A DNA stretch of 64,000 nucleotides from Flavobacterium sp. LC2016-01 (GCF_009711135.1 NZ_WMIC01000012.1:100073-164072), one strand, 5' to 3'; counted from the stretch's first letter, positions 42,395-52,050 are shown. The notes: a model not told the origin generated them from the sequence alone. Numbers and translations are program-made.

Positions 42395-44245
42395 ATGTGT
42401 GGAATTGTTGGATATATTGGCCATAGAGAGGCGTATCCTATTGTTATCAAGGGATTAAAACGACTCGAATACAGAGGTTACGACAGTGCCGGTGTTATGT
42501 TGTTTGACAACGAAACTGGAGTGAAGCTTTGTAAAACAAAAGGTAAAGTTTCGGATCTTGAAGCTAAAGCAAAAGATGGTTTTACAACAAACGGAACTAT
42601 TGGTATAGGGCATACGCGTTGGGCAACCCACGGAGTGCCAAATGATGTGAATTCACATCCGCACCTTTCTAATTCTGGTGAATTGGTTATCATTCACAAC
42701 GGAATTATCGAAAATTACGCACCGCTGAAAGAAGAATTAATCAAGAGAGGTTATACTTTTAAATCGGATACAGATACAGAAGTTTTAGTAAACTTAATTG
42801 AAGAAGTTCAAAAAAACGAAAATATCAAATTAGGTAAGGCAGTGCAGATTGCTTTAAACCAAGTTGTAGGTGCTTATGCAATTGCAGTTTTTGATAAAAA
42901 AAATCCGGATGAAATTGTTGCGGCAAGATTAGGAAGCCCGTTAGCAATTGGTGTTGGCGAAGGTGAATATTTTATTGCTTCAGATGCTTCTCCATTTATT
43001 GAATATACTTCAAATGCAATTTATCTTGAAGATGGTGAAATGGCAAACATTAGATTGCACAAGCCTCTTAAAGTTAGAAAAATAAAAGATGATTCATTAG
43101 TTGATCCTTATATTCAAGAACTTCAAATGAATTTGGAGCAGATTGAAAAAGGCGGTTATGATCATTTCATGCTAAAAGAAATCTACGAACAGCCAAGTGT
43201 AATTAAAGATACCTACAGAGGAAGACTTCATGCAAATGAAGGAATTGTTCAAATGGCAGGTGTTGAAGATAATCTTGAGAAATTCCTAAATGCACAAAGA
43301 ATCTTAATTGTTGCATGTGGTACTTCATGGCATGCAGGTTTAGTAGCAGAGTATATTTTTGAAGAATTTACACGTATTCCTGTTGAAGTTGAATATGCTT
43401 CTGAGTTTAGATACAGAAACCCAATTATCAATAAAAATGATGTTGTAATTGCAATTTCTCAATCTGGAGAAACTGCTGATACAATGGCTGCTATTAAATT
43501 AGCTAAAGAAAACGGTGCTTTTGTTTTTGGAGTTTGTAATGTTGTAGGTTCATCTATTTCAAGAGAAAGCCATGCAGGTGCTTATACACACGCAGGACCA
43601 GAAATTGGAGTAGCTTCTACTAAAGCATTTACTACTCAGATCACAGTTTTAACTATGATTGCTTTGAGATTAGGAAAAGCTAAAGGAACATTATCAAATA
43701 CAGATTTCCATACTTACCTGCAAGAATTAGAAATAATTCCTGAAAAAGTTGCTGAAGCATTGGAAACAAATGATAGAGCAAAAGAAATTGCTGCCGCTTT
43801 TAAAGATGCGCCAAACTGTCTTTATTTAGGCCGTGGGTATAATTTCCCAGTTGCGCTTGAAGGAGCTTTGAAATTAAAAGAGATTTCATATATCCACGCT
43901 GAAGGATATCCTGCCGCTGAGATGAAACACGGTCCTATTGCTTTGATTGATGAGCATATGCCGGTTATTGTAATTGCGCCTAAGCAAGGTCACTATGATA
44001 AAATTGTAAGTAACATTCAAGAGATTAAATCTCGTAGCGGTAAAATTATTGCTGTTGTTACTAAAGGTGATACTCAAGTTCGTGAATTAGCTGATTATGT
44101 AATCGAAATTCCTGAAACTTCAGATGCATTGTCTCCGTTAATTACAACTATTCCATTGCAGTTGCTTTCTTACTATATTGCTGTTATGAGAGGCTGTAAT
44201 GTCGATCAGCCGCGTAATTTGGCAAAATCAGTTACTGTAGAGTAA
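42395..44245 (+). CDS. glmS: Glutamine-fructose-6-phosphate aminotransferase
   Basis: Makes glucosamine-6-phosphate, the first step to UDP-GlcNAc for peptidoglycan and LPS. The 616-residue protein has catalytic Cys2 (MCGIVGYIG), the glutaminase domain to about 240, then two SIS domains with ACGTSWHAGLVAEY, SQSGETADTMAAI, and the C-terminal tail QPRNLAKSVTVE. There is no glmS ribozyme in the nine-base spacer. It is the last gene of the operon. Confidence 0.97.
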   Translation: MCGIVGYIGHREAYPIVIKGLKRLEYRGYDSAGVMLFDNETGVKLCKTKGKVSDLEAKAKDGFTTNGTIGIGHTRWATHGVPNDVNSHPHLSNSGELVIIHNGIIENYAPLKEELIKRGYTFKSDTDTEVLVNLIEEVQKNENIKLGKAVQIALNQVVGAYAIAVFDKKNPDEIVAARLGSPLAIGVGEGEYFIASDASPFIEYTSNAIYLEDGEMANIRLHKPLKVRKIKDDSLVDPYIQELQMNLEQIEKGGYDHFMLKEIYEQPSVIKDTYRGRLHANEGIVQMAGVEDNLEKFLNAQRILIVACGTSWHAGLVAEYIFEEFTRIPVEVEYASEFRYRNPIINKNDVVIAISQSGETADTMAAIKLAKENGAFVFGVCNVVGSSISRESHAGAYTHAGPEIGVASTKAFTTQITVLTMIALRLGKAKGTLSNTDFHTYLQELEIIPEKVAEALETNDRAKEIAAAFKDAPNCLYLGRGYNFPVALEGALKLKEISYIHAEGYPAAEMKHGPIALIDEHMPVIVIAPKQGHYDKIVSNIQEIKSRSGKIIAVVTKGDTQVRELADYVIEIPETSDALSPLITTIPLQLLSYYIAVMRGCNVDQPRNLAKSVTVE

Positions 44246-44267
44246 TATCTTAAAATATATAAATGTT

Positions 44268-44300
44268 AAAAAAGCGAGATTTTGGTCTCGCTTTTTTTTA
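44268..44300 (+). terminator. glmS terminator
   Basis: AAAGCGAGA (44271-44279) and TCTCGCTTT (44286-44294) form a perfect stem with a T-tract after it. Confidence 0.9.
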
Positions 44301-44549
44301 TTATCATATTTTTTTTCTGCCCCCTGTATTTTTATTAAATCCTCAATTTTTTAATCAAATTTTATATGTATGCATACTATTTAAGATTTGAAAAGCCTCG
44401 TTATTGCTGTTAATTGAATAAAACATTATGTGAAAAAGTTAAAATACTAACAATTTTTATGCGTTATATTAATTTTTTTTAACGTTTTTTTATTAATATC
44501 AAAAATATTTGTATTTTGGCTAGATAAACTAACCAAAAACCTAACCCAA
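44301..44549. other. AT-rich gap before the TonB receptor gene
   Basis: The 304-base space between glmS and the receptor gene holds the glmS terminator, a 10-bp palindrome GTATGCATAC (44368-44377), and a very AT-rich leader. TATTTTGG near 44513 is close to a -7 box. No gene or word-repeat array is seen. Confidence 0.5.
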
Positions 44550-47339
44550 ATGAGAGTGTATTTGCTGATTATGTTGTTTTTCTGCGGCGTTTCCTTTGCG
44601 CAGAATTCAATTACTGGTTCTGTTACCGATAGTAACAAACAATCTATCCCTGGTGCCAATGTTAATATAGTAGGAAGTTCAGGTGGAACTTCGACTGATT
44701 TTGACGGTACATTTAAGTTGAACACTACTTCTAAACCGCCTTTTACACTTAAGGTGTCTGCTGTCGGTTTTGAAACAAAGACAATTAGTGTTACATCTTT
44801 AAATCAAAAAATTGATGTAGTACTGAAAGATGAAGAAACTAAATTGGATGAAATTGTAGTTTCGGCTTCCAGAACTCCTGAAAGAATCATTGAATCTCCT
44901 GTAACTGTTGAAAGAATGGGAATTCAAGAAATTAAAAATACCACAGCGGCTACATTTTATGATGGTTTAGAAAACTTGAAAGAGGTGCATTTTAATACCA
45001 GCAGTATTTCGTTCAAATCAATCAATACGCGTGGTTTTGCAACTGTAGCAAATACTCGTTTCATGCAATTGGTTGATGGAATGGATAATTCATCGCCGGC
45101 ATTAAATTTTGTTTTGGGTAATTTAATTGGTGTTTCAGATATTGATGTGGCTAGTGTTGAGCTTTTGCCTGGTGCTTCTTCTGCTCTTTATGGTGCAAAT
45201 GCTTTTAATGGTATTATGTTTATGAATAGTAAAAGTCCTTTTACTAATGAAGGGATCAGTGTTTACTATAAATATGGGCAAACATCTCAGGATGCTGCCG
45301 GAACTAATGATTACAATGACTTCGGAATTAGAGCTGCAAAAGCGTTTACAGAAACTTTCGCTTTAAAAGCTAATTTCACTTATATGGAAGCTACAGAATG
45401 GATCGCTGCTGATAAAAGAAGTATGACAAGTGGTGGAGATAGTCACGCAGTGAATCAGAATTATGATGGATTAAATATCTACGGTGATGAGGTTACTACT
45501 TTTATTCCGAACGTAGGGCAAGTAAGTAGAACAGGATATCGTGAGCAAGACTTAACAGACAATAAAGTTAAGAGTATGAAAGCGGATTTCAGTGCACACT
45601 TTAAACCTTGGAAAGATGATACTGAGTTTATTCTTCAATATAAAATTGGTACAGGAAGTACTATTTATCAAGGAGCAAACAGATATGCTTTGAAAGATTT
45701 CTTAATGCAGCAAGGTAAATTTGAAGTAAAAGGTAAAAACTTCTTTGGAAGAGTTTATTTTACAAGTGAAGATGCTGGAGATTCTTATGATATGAGATTT
45801 GCTGCGTGGAACGTAAACAGAACTGCAAAATCAGATACAGAATGGTTTACTAATTATGCGACTGCATATCAGTATTCTGGTGCTGTAATGGGAACAAATG
45901 CAAATGAATCTGCTGCAATTGCTAGAAATTTTGCAGATTATAATATTCTTCCTCCTGCTTTATCTTTTCTTCCAAAACCAACAGGTTCTGCTAGATTTGA
46001 ACCGGGTTCAGCACAGTTTAACAATGCTCTTGCAAAAGTAATTGCAAATCCTGATTTGACTCAAGGAGCTAAATTTATTGATCATTCGAAATTATATCAT
46101 TCAGATGTAAATTATAATTTCAAAGATTTAGTAAAATGGGCTGAAATTCAAGTAGGTGGATCTTGGAGAAAATACATCATGGATTCTGAAGGAACAATCT
46201 TTACAGATTATGACGGTCCAATTGAATATAAAGAATATGGAGCTTATGCTCAATTACAAAAAAAATGGCTTGATGACAGATTGAAATTTACAGGATCTAT
46301 TCGTTATGATAAAAGCCAGAATTTCGACGGAAACGTTTCACCTAGAGTTTCGTTTACATATGCTGCAGGCGAGTCTAAAAGACATAACTTCAGAGCATCT
46401 TATCAAACAGGTTTCCGTAACCCAACAACACAAGATCAATATATTGGTTTAGATTTAGGACCATTCGCTTTAATTGGTTCTGCACCTGAAAACTTAGACA
46501 GGTTTCAAGAAACAATGCCGGTTAGTTTAGCGGGTCAGGCAGCCGGTGCTCCAGCTACAGTAAATTTATCGGGTCAAAATGCTTATCACAATGCTTATAC
46601 TTTAGCATCTGTTCAGGCATTTGCAGCTTCTGCAAACCCTGGAGATCTTCAAGTAGCTAATATTGGTTTAGTAAAACCAGAGCGAGTTCAGGCTTTTGAG
46701 GCTGGATACCGTTCTGTAGTTCAAAATGATTTGTCAATCGATTTGAATGCTTATTATAATATCTACAATGATTTTATGAATACTGCTAGAGTTATTTCTC
46801 CTTACTATGGTACAGTAGGAACAAATGCAGCAGATCCAAATGTACAAATGACTTATGCTGCTCTTGCTTTTGGAGACAGAAGAGTTTATCAAGTTTATAC
46901 CAATACAACAGCACAAATTTCTTCATTTGGTTTTGGAGTTGGTTTGTCTAAAAAAGTATATAAAGATTTTGAATTAGGTGTTAACTACAACTATGCTCAG
47001 TTTACTTTTGATCAATCAGAAGATCCAGGTTTTGTGGCAGGATTCAATACACCAAAACACAGAATCAAAGCTTCTCTTGGAAATGCAAAAGTGGCTAAAA
47101 ATTTAGGATTTAATGTAAATGTAAGATGGAACACAGAATATTTATGGCAATCTTCTTTCGGAGATGGAATGATTCCAGAAAATACAGTTCTTGATGCCCA
47201 GGTGAATTATGGTATTCCAAAGCTTAAATCAGTTATTAAAGTAGGAGCAACTAACCTTTTCGGAAAAGATTATCTTCAGGTAATTGGTGCTGGAGCAATT
47301 GGTCAGATGTGGTTTGCTTCTTGGACAATTAATCCATAA
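44550..47339 (+). CDS. TonB-dependent outer-membrane receptor
   Basis: This 929-residue protein begins with a signal peptide (MRVYLLIMLFFCGVSFAQ). Next come a carboxypeptidase-regulatory-like domain (SITGSVTDSNKQSIPGANV, about 20-110), a plug domain (EIVVSASRTPERI to about 230, with SVELLPGASSALYGANAFNG), and a 22-strand-type beta barrel ending in an aromatic tail. It takes up a substrate energised by TonB. The next gene is a GDSL esterase lipoprotein 97 bases away, so esters or lipids are likely cargo. It is not SusC-like in length. Confidence 0.93.
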   Translation: MRVYLLIMLFFCGVSFAQNSITGSVTDSNKQSIPGANVNIVGSSGGTSTDFDGTFKLNTTSKPPFTLKVSAVGFETKTISVTSLNQKIDVVLKDEETKLDEIVVSASRTPERIIESPVTVERMGIQEIKNTTAATFYDGLENLKEVHFNTSSISFKSINTRGFATVANTRFMQLVDGMDNSSPALNFVLGNLIGVSDIDVASVELLPGASSALYGANAFNGIMFMNSKSPFTNEGISVYYKYGQTSQDAAGTNDYNDFGIRAAKAFTETFALKANFTYMEATEWIAADKRSMTSGGDSHAVNQNYDGLNIYGDEVTTFIPNVGQVSRTGYREQDLTDNKVKSMKADFSAHFKPWKDDTEFILQYKIGTGSTIYQGANRYALKDFLMQQGKFEVKGKNFFGRVYFTSEDAGDSYDMRFAAWNVNRTAKSDTEWFTNYATAYQYSGAVMGTNANESAAIARNFADYNILPPALSFLPKPTGSARFEPGSAQFNNALAKVIANPDLTQGAKFIDHSKLYHSDVNYNFKDLVKWAEIQVGGSWRKYIMDSEGTIFTDYDGPIEYKEYGAYAQLQKKWLDDRLKFTGSIRYDKSQNFDGNVSPRVSFTYAAGESKRHNFRASYQTGFRNPTTQDQYIGLDLGPFALIGSAPENLDRFQETMPVSLAGQAAGAPATVNLSGQNAYHNAYTLASVQAFAASANPGDLQVANIGLVKPERVQAFEAGYRSVVQNDLSIDLNAYYNIYNDFMNTARVISPYYGTVGTNAADPNVQMTYAALAFGDRRVYQVYTNTTAQISSFGFGVGLSKKVYKDFELGVNYNYAQFTFDQSEDPGFVAGFNTPKHRIKASLGNAKVAKNLGFNVNVRWNTEYLWQSSFGDGMIPENTVLDAQVNYGIPKLKSVIKVGATNLFGKDYLQVIGAGAIGQMWFASWTINP

Positions 47340-47436
47340 TTGAAAGAAGTTAATTTGATGAAGTAGGGTTTTCTTTCCATTTTCTCAAATGAAAATAAAA
47401 CGGAAAGGAGTATTAATTTTTTAAATTTTAAATGAC

Positions 47437-49011
47437 ATGAAAAAAAATATAAAATTGCTTTTATTGGTTTCTTTAGCCTTTATGGCAGCATGTAATAATG
47501 ATGAAAGCGATGCGCCAGCAGAAGTGCCTGTTGTTCCCGGGTCGGCAGTTTTAACTAAATATGTTGCACTTGGAGATTCTTTTGCTGCAGGATATAGTGA
47601 TAATGCTTTGTTTATAAAAGGACAGAGTAATGCGTATCCAAATATTTTAGCACAGCAATTTGTTGCTGCAGGAGGAGGAGAATTTAAAACTCCTTTAGCA
47701 AATGATAATATAGGAGGTTTGCTTTTAGGTGGTAATATTATTGCAGGAACACGTTTGTATTTTGTTGGACAAACTCAAACTCCAACAAACGTACCTGGAA
47801 AACCAACAACAGAAGTTACGGCGCATTTAACGGGTACATTTGGGAATTTAGGTGTTCCGGGAGCTAAAAGTTTTCATTTATTAGCGGCTGGTTACGGAAA
47901 TGTTGCGGGAGTTGCTTCTGGTGCTGCTAATCCTTATTTTGCAAGATTTGCGAGTGCACCAGGAACTTCGGTTATAGCAGATGCTGTTGCTCAAAATCCA
48001 ACTTTCTTCTCTTTGTTTATTGGAGGAAATGATGTTTTAGCCTATGCAACTTCTGGAGGTGTAGGAAAAGATCAAACAGGAAATACAAATCCTGCGACAT
48101 ATGGAGGAAATGATATTACAGATCCAACTGTGTTTGCAAATGCATTTAATGCTTTAGCAACAAATTTAACTGCTAAAGGTGCAAAAGGAGTAGTGGCAAA
48201 TTTGCCATACATTACGGCGCTTCCATATTTTACAACAGTTCCTTACAATCCGCTTACAGCAAAAATTCTTGGAAATGGTAATGAGGCAGTTGGTAAAGCA
48301 ACAATACAGGCGTTGAATGCGCAATTATATGGTCCGCTAAAACAGGCTTTGACTGCTTTTGGCGCAGGAGACAGAATTAATTTGTTGTCTGAAACAGCCG
48401 CAAATCTTCCGCTTCTTATAAAAGATGAAAGTCTGCCTAATTTATCAGCACAGTTAACTTTAGCATTTACACCAACATTGGGAGCACAAACAGCTGCGTT
48501 TTATGGTAATGTATTTGGACAAGCCAGACAAGCTAAAGCTACTGATTTAGTAGTTTTGACAACAAGAGCTGATATTGGTACTGCTCCAACTGCTGCAAAT
48601 TCTGGTTTAGGAATTGCACCACCGGCACCTTTGGATAAATTTGGTATTACATATCCATTACAAGACAAACATGTATTGGTTCCAACTGAAACAGCCGAAG
48701 TTAAAAAAGCTACTGATGCTTATAATGTAACTATTGAAGCAGTTGCTAAAGCAAAAGATTTAGCATTTGTTGATACAAAAGCAACTTTGACTCAATTATC
48801 AAATGGTGGAATTAGATTTGGCAATTTCGTTATGTCTTCTTCTTTTGCAACTGGTGGCGCTTTTTCATTAGACGGAGTTCATCCAAGTGCAAGAGGTTAT
48901 GGTTTGATTGCTAATATTTTTATAGATGCAATCAATGCAAAATATGGTTCAACTTTGCGTAAGGTTGATTTGGCTTCATATCCGATTCAATATCCGCAAG
49001 TAATACAATAA
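47437..49011 (+). CDS. GDSL/SGNH-family hydrolase lipoprotein
   Basis: A lipoprotein signal with Cys19 (MAAC) leads a 524-residue esterase. Block I is YVALGDSFAAGYSD (Ser48), block III GGNDVLAY, and block V DGVHPSARGYG with the Asp-His pair near the C-terminus. Insertions make it longer than the usual 200-300-residue SGNH core. It is likely at the cell surface and cuts esters that the neighbouring TonB receptor takes up. It ends in a hairpin terminator. Confidence 0.9.
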   Translation: MKKNIKLLLLVSLAFMAACNNDESDAPAEVPVVPGSAVLTKYVALGDSFAAGYSDNALFIKGQSNAYPNILAQQFVAAGGGEFKTPLANDNIGGLLLGGNIIAGTRLYFVGQTQTPTNVPGKPTTEVTAHLTGTFGNLGVPGAKSFHLLAAGYGNVAGVASGAANPYFARFASAPGTSVIADAVAQNPTFFSLFIGGNDVLAYATSGGVGKDQTGNTNPATYGGNDITDPTVFANAFNALATNLTAKGAKGVVANLPYITALPYFTTVPYNPLTAKILGNGNEAVGKATIQALNAQLYGPLKQALTAFGAGDRINLLSETAANLPLLIKDESLPNLSAQLTLAFTPTLGAQTAAFYGNVFGQARQAKATDLVVLTTRADIGTAPTAANSGLGIAPPAPLDKFGITYPLQDKHVLVPTETAEVKKATDAYNVTIEAVAKAKDLAFVDTKATLTQLSNGGIRFGNFVMSSSFATGGAFSLDGVHPSARGYGLIANIFIDAINAKYGSTLRKVDLASYPIQYPQVIQ

Positions 49012-49028
49012 TGCCAATTTTTTTTAGT

Positions 49029-49066
49029 AAAAAGCCACTCGTTTTTAAAATGCAGTGGCTTTTTTT
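49029..49066 (+). terminator. Terminator after the GDSL gene
   Basis: AAAAAGCCACT (49029-49039) and AGTGGCTTTTT (49054-49064) with a T-tract. Confidence 0.85.
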
Positions 49067-49152
49067 ATTTCGTTAAAAAATACAATTTTAGTGATTTGAG
49101 CCTCTGCTTTTAGGAATCAAACAAAATCATCGTATTTTTTATGAAAAAAAAA

Positions 49153-49182
49153 TTGATTTTATATTTTAAAAAATTATCTTTG
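49153..49182 (+). promoter_or_regulatory. atpD promoter
   Basis: TTG (49153-49155), 19 bases, TATCTTTG (49175-49182): an ideal Bacteroidota -33/-7 pair, 61 bases before the ATG. Confidence 0.75.
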
Positions 49183-49243
49183 CGCTCTGAAAAAAGAGGT
49201 ATTTTCGATAAACCTAAATAGCTATTTAATAAATACATAAGTA

Positions 49244-50755
49244 ATGTCAAAAGTAATAGGAAAAGTTGCTCAAATCATTGGACCAGTAGTAGACGTAGTT
49301 TTCAACGGTAAAGATGTTGAACTTCCAAAAATTTATGATTCATTAGAAATCACAAAAAAAGATGGAACTTTATTAGTTCTTGAAGTACAATCTCACATTG
49401 GTGAAAACACTGTTCGTACAATCTCTATGGACTCTACAGACGGTTTGTCAAGAGGATATGAAGTAGTTGGAACTGGTAATCCAATCCAAATGCCAATCGG
49501 TCCAGATGTATATGGACGTTTATTCAATGTAATTGGAGATGCAATTGATGGTTTAGGAAACTTGCCAAAAACAGGAGAAAACGGTTTGTCTATTCACAGA
49601 CAAGCTCCGAAGTTTGAAGATTTATCAACTTCATCTGAAGTTTTATTCACAGGTATTAAAGTAATCGATTTGATCGAGCCTTACGCAAAAGGAGGTAAAA
49701 TTGGATTGTTTGGTGGTGCTGGTGTTGGTAAAACAGTATTGATTCAGGAGTTGATCAACAATATCGCAAAAGGTCACGGTGGACTTTCAGTATTCGCAGG
49801 AGTAGGTGAAAGAACTCGTGAAGGAAATGACTTGCTTCGTGAGATGTTAGAGTCAGGAATTATTAAATACGGTGATGATTTCATGCACTCTATGGAAAAT
49901 GGAGGATGGGATTTATCTAAAGTAGATATGCCAGGAATGAGAGAGTCTAAAGCTACTTTCGTTTTCGGACAAATGAATGAGCCACCTGGAGCTCGTGCAC
50001 GTGTGGCACTTTCAGGATTATCTATCGCTGAGTATTTCCGTGATGGAGCTGGATCTGATCAAGGTAAAGATGTATTGTTCTTCGTTGACAATATCTTCCG
50101 TTTTACTCAGGCAGGTTCTGAAGTATCGGCACTTTTAGGTCGTATGCCTTCTGCAGTAGGTTACCAACCAACTTTGGCAACAGAGATGGGAGCTATGCAA
50201 GAGCGTATTACATCTACAAACAAAGGATCTATTACATCTGTACAAGCGGTTTACGTTCCTGCGGATGACTTAACTGACCCGGCGCCGGCTACAACTTTCG
50301 CCCACTTAGATGCAACAACTGTATTGTCTCGTAAAATTGCTGAGCTAGGTATTTATCCAGCGGTTGACCCGTTAGATTCTACTTCAAGAATTTTGACTCC
50401 TCAAATTTTAGGAAATGAGCACTACGACTGTGCACAAAGAGTAAAAGAGATTCTTCAAAAATACAAACAATTGCAAGATATTATCGCGATCTTAGGTATG
50501 GAAGAGTTGTCTGAAGAAGATAAATTATCTGTATCAAGAGCTCGTCGTGTACAACGTTTCTTGTCTCAGCCATTCCACGTAGCGGAGCAATTTACAGGTA
50601 TTCCTGGTGTATTGGTTGATATTAAAGATACTATCAAAGGATTTAACATGATTATCGACGGTGAGTTAGATCATCTTCCTGAAGCTGCTTTCAACTTGAA
50701 AGGTTCTATTCAGGATGCTATCGAAGCTGGAGAAAAAATGTTAGCTGAAGCATAA
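49244..50755 (+). CDS. atpD: ATP synthase F1 subunit beta
   Basis: The catalytic subunit of F1-ATPase on the inner face of the membrane. The 503-residue protein has Walker A GGAGVGKT (157-164), GERTREGND and the family signature PAVDPLDSTS. Length is normal. As in other Bacteroidota, beta and epsilon stand alone; no other atp gene is in this window. A strong promoter precedes it, and the atpC start follows after 92 bases with a hairpin in between. Confidence 0.98.
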   Translation: MSKVIGKVAQIIGPVVDVVFNGKDVELPKIYDSLEITKKDGTLLVLEVQSHIGENTVRTISMDSTDGLSRGYEVVGTGNPIQMPIGPDVYGRLFNVIGDAIDGLGNLPKTGENGLSIHRQAPKFEDLSTSSEVLFTGIKVIDLIEPYAKGGKIGLFGGAGVGKTVLIQELINNIAKGHGGLSVFAGVGERTREGNDLLREMLESGIIKYGDDFMHSMENGGWDLSKVDMPGMRESKATFVFGQMNEPPGARARVALSGLSIAEYFRDGAGSDQGKDVLFFVDNIFRFTQAGSEVSALLGRMPSAVGYQPTLATEMGAMQERITSTNKGSITSVQAVYVPADDLTDPAPATTFAHLDATTVLSRKIAELGIYPAVDPLDSTSRILTPQILGNEHYDCAQRVKEILQKYKQLQDIIAILGMEELSEEDKLSVSRARRVQRFLSQPFHVAEQFTGIPGVLVDIKDTIKGFNMIIDGELDHLPEAAFNLKGSIQDAIEAGEKMLAEA

Positions 50756-50785
50756 TCAAGCATAGCTTGATAAACATCAAAAAAT

Positions 50786-50836
50786 AAAAATTCCAAATTC
50801 CAAAATTGGGATTTGGAATTTTATAATTTGGAATTT
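50786..50836. repeat. AATTCCA-family hairpin between atpD and atpC
   Basis: AAAATTCCAAATTCCAA on the left pairs with TTGGGATTTGGAATTTT on the right (one mismatch, tiny loop), and a second right-arm copy ATAATTTGGAATTT follows. It ends about 11 bases before the atpC ATG. The same words form the hairpin at 24548-24590. Confidence 0.85.
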
Positions 50837-50847
50837 AAAAAACGATT

Positions 50848-51129
50848 ATGATTTTAGATATAGTATCACCAGAAGCAAAATTATTTTCGGGACAAGTGAC
50901 TTCAGTTACGGTTCCTGGAGTTGATGGAAGCTTTCAGATTTTGAATAATCACGCTCCTATTGTTTCTATTCTTGAAAAGGGAACTATAAAAATTGCAGCA
51001 CCGAGCTTTAATTTTTCTAAAGAGGTAGCAGATAAATTTGTGAGAGTTAATGACCAAACTTATACATTAGGGATTACGTCAGGTACAATCGAAATGAAAG
51101 ACAATAAAGTAATTGTTTTAGTTGACTAA
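50848..51129 (+). CDS. atpC: ATP synthase F1 subunit epsilon, short form
   Basis: The 93-residue protein starts MILDIVSPEAKLFSGQVTSV and covers only the N-terminal beta-barrel of epsilon, with LNNHAPIVSIL. The usual C-terminal helix pair (about 40 residues, the inhibitory part) is missing, as I recall for other Bacteroidota. It links gamma to the c-ring. It is cotranscribed with atpD across the hairpin element. Confidence 0.93.
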   Translation: MILDIVSPEAKLFSGQVTSVTVPGVDGSFQILNNHAPIVSILEKGTIKIAAPSFNFSKEVADKFVRVNDQTYTLGITSGTIEMKDNKVIVLVD

Positions 51130-51150
51130 AAACAATTTCAAAATAATTTT

Positions 51151-51180
51151 AAAACCATTCACTTTTGTGAATGGTTTTTT
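51151..51180 (+). terminator. atpC terminator
   Basis: AAAACCATTCAC, TTTT loop, GTGAATGGTTTTTT. Perfect stem and T-tract. Confidence 0.9.
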
Positions 51181-51209
51181 GTTTTTAAGACTTTTTGAGA
51201 ATTATTTTT

Positions 51210-51307
51210 TACTTTTGAAGTATTAAAATCTCTTTATAAAATATTGATTTTGTTGTAAACGCTCAGTAAGCTTTTACAGTTTCGTTTTATCGACTTGATA
51301 AAGCGAA
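51210..51307 (+). promoter_or_regulatory. Promoter and leader dyad of the NAD(P)-binding gene
   Basis: TACTTTTG (51210-51217) is a -7 box candidate, 122 bases before the ATG at 51340. The leader contains TTCGTTTTATC (51281-51291) and GATAAAGCGAA (51297-51307), which pair at 10 of 11 positions around a five-base loop. It could be an operator or an RNA hairpin. Confidence 0.4.
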
Positions 51308-51339
51308 GTTTATTATGTCAAATTTTATAAAGAGTATAG

Positions 51340-51978
51340 ATGAAAAATATAAAAAAAGTCGCCGTTCTTGGCGGTGCAGGAAGAACTGGAAAATATGTAA
51401 TAAACCAGTTATTGGAACAAGGATTCAGCGTAAAAGCATTAGTAAGAAATCCGGATAAATTCACCATTCAAAATTCATGTTTAGAAATCATCAAAGGAGA
51501 TGCTGTTGATGAGAAAATCATTTGGTTGTTATTGCAAGATTGTGAGGCGGTGATCAGTACTATTGGTCAAAGACCAGGTGAGTCTATGGTCGCAAGTCAA
51601 TCGATAAAAAATGTGCTGAAAGCGATGAAGGAATTTGGTATTGAGCGATTTGTTTTACTAGCTGGGTTAAATATTGATACTTCATTTGATAAAAAAAGCA
51701 TAAAAACTATTATGGCAACTGATTGGATGAAAACCAATTTTCCCGAAATTCAGGAAGATCGTCAAAAAGCTTATAATTTTTTAGTCCAGAGTGATAGCAA
51801 CTGGACACAAGTTCGTGTTCCGTTTATTGAGTTTACTGATGATAGTTCTAAAATTGCAGTAAATCTTGAAGATTGTTTAGGAGATAAAATCAGCGCATTT
51901 GACATTGCTCAATTTATGGTTAAAGAAATAACCGAATCAAGTTACAGCAGGAAGTCGCCTTTTATAAGCAATATTTAA
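51340..51978 (+). CDS. NAD(P)-binding (NmrA/SDR-like) protein
   Basis: This 212-residue protein has the atypical SDR Rossmann motif AVLGGAGRTGKYVINQLL at residues 8-25, followed by VKALVRNPDKF, EIIKGDAVD and AVISTIGQRPG. Such proteins act as NADPH-dependent reductases or redox sensors. No catalytic YxxxK is visible. The substrate is unknown. It is monocistronic with a terminator at 51991. Confidence 0.85.
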   Translation: MKNIKKVAVLGGAGRTGKYVINQLLEQGFSVKALVRNPDKFTIQNSCLEIIKGDAVDEKIIWLLLQDCEAVISTIGQRPGESMVASQSIKNVLKAMKEFGIERFVLLAGLNIDTSFDKKSIKTIMATDWMKTNFPEIQEDRQKAYNFLVQSDSNWTQVRVPFIEFTDDSSKIAVNLEDCLGDKISAFDIAQFMVKEITESSYSRKSPFISNI

Positions 51979-51990
51979 AACAAATTAGAA

Positions 51991-52020
51991 AACAGCGAGA
52001 ACATCAAATCTCGCTGTTTG
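51991..52020 (+). terminator. Terminator after the NAD(P)-binding gene
   Basis: AACAGCGAGA (51991-52000) and TCTCGCTGTT (52009-52018) form a perfect 10-bp stem with a weak T-tract. Confidence 0.8.
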
Positions 52021-52050
52021 TTTATATCAAATTTCAATTTCATAACTTTG
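52018..52050 (+). promoter_or_regulatory. bioF promoter, nearly leaderless
   Basis: TTG (52018-52020), 22 bases, TAACTTTG (52043-52050), then only five bases before the ATG at 52056. Transcription would begin at or next to the start codon. The TTG overlaps the end of the terminator hairpin of the preceding gene. Confidence 0.65.

Noticed and set aside
49141..49221. Short basic open frame MKKKLILYFKKLSLRS upstream of atpD
   Set aside because: It contains the atpD promoter within its codons, so it is unlikely to be translated.
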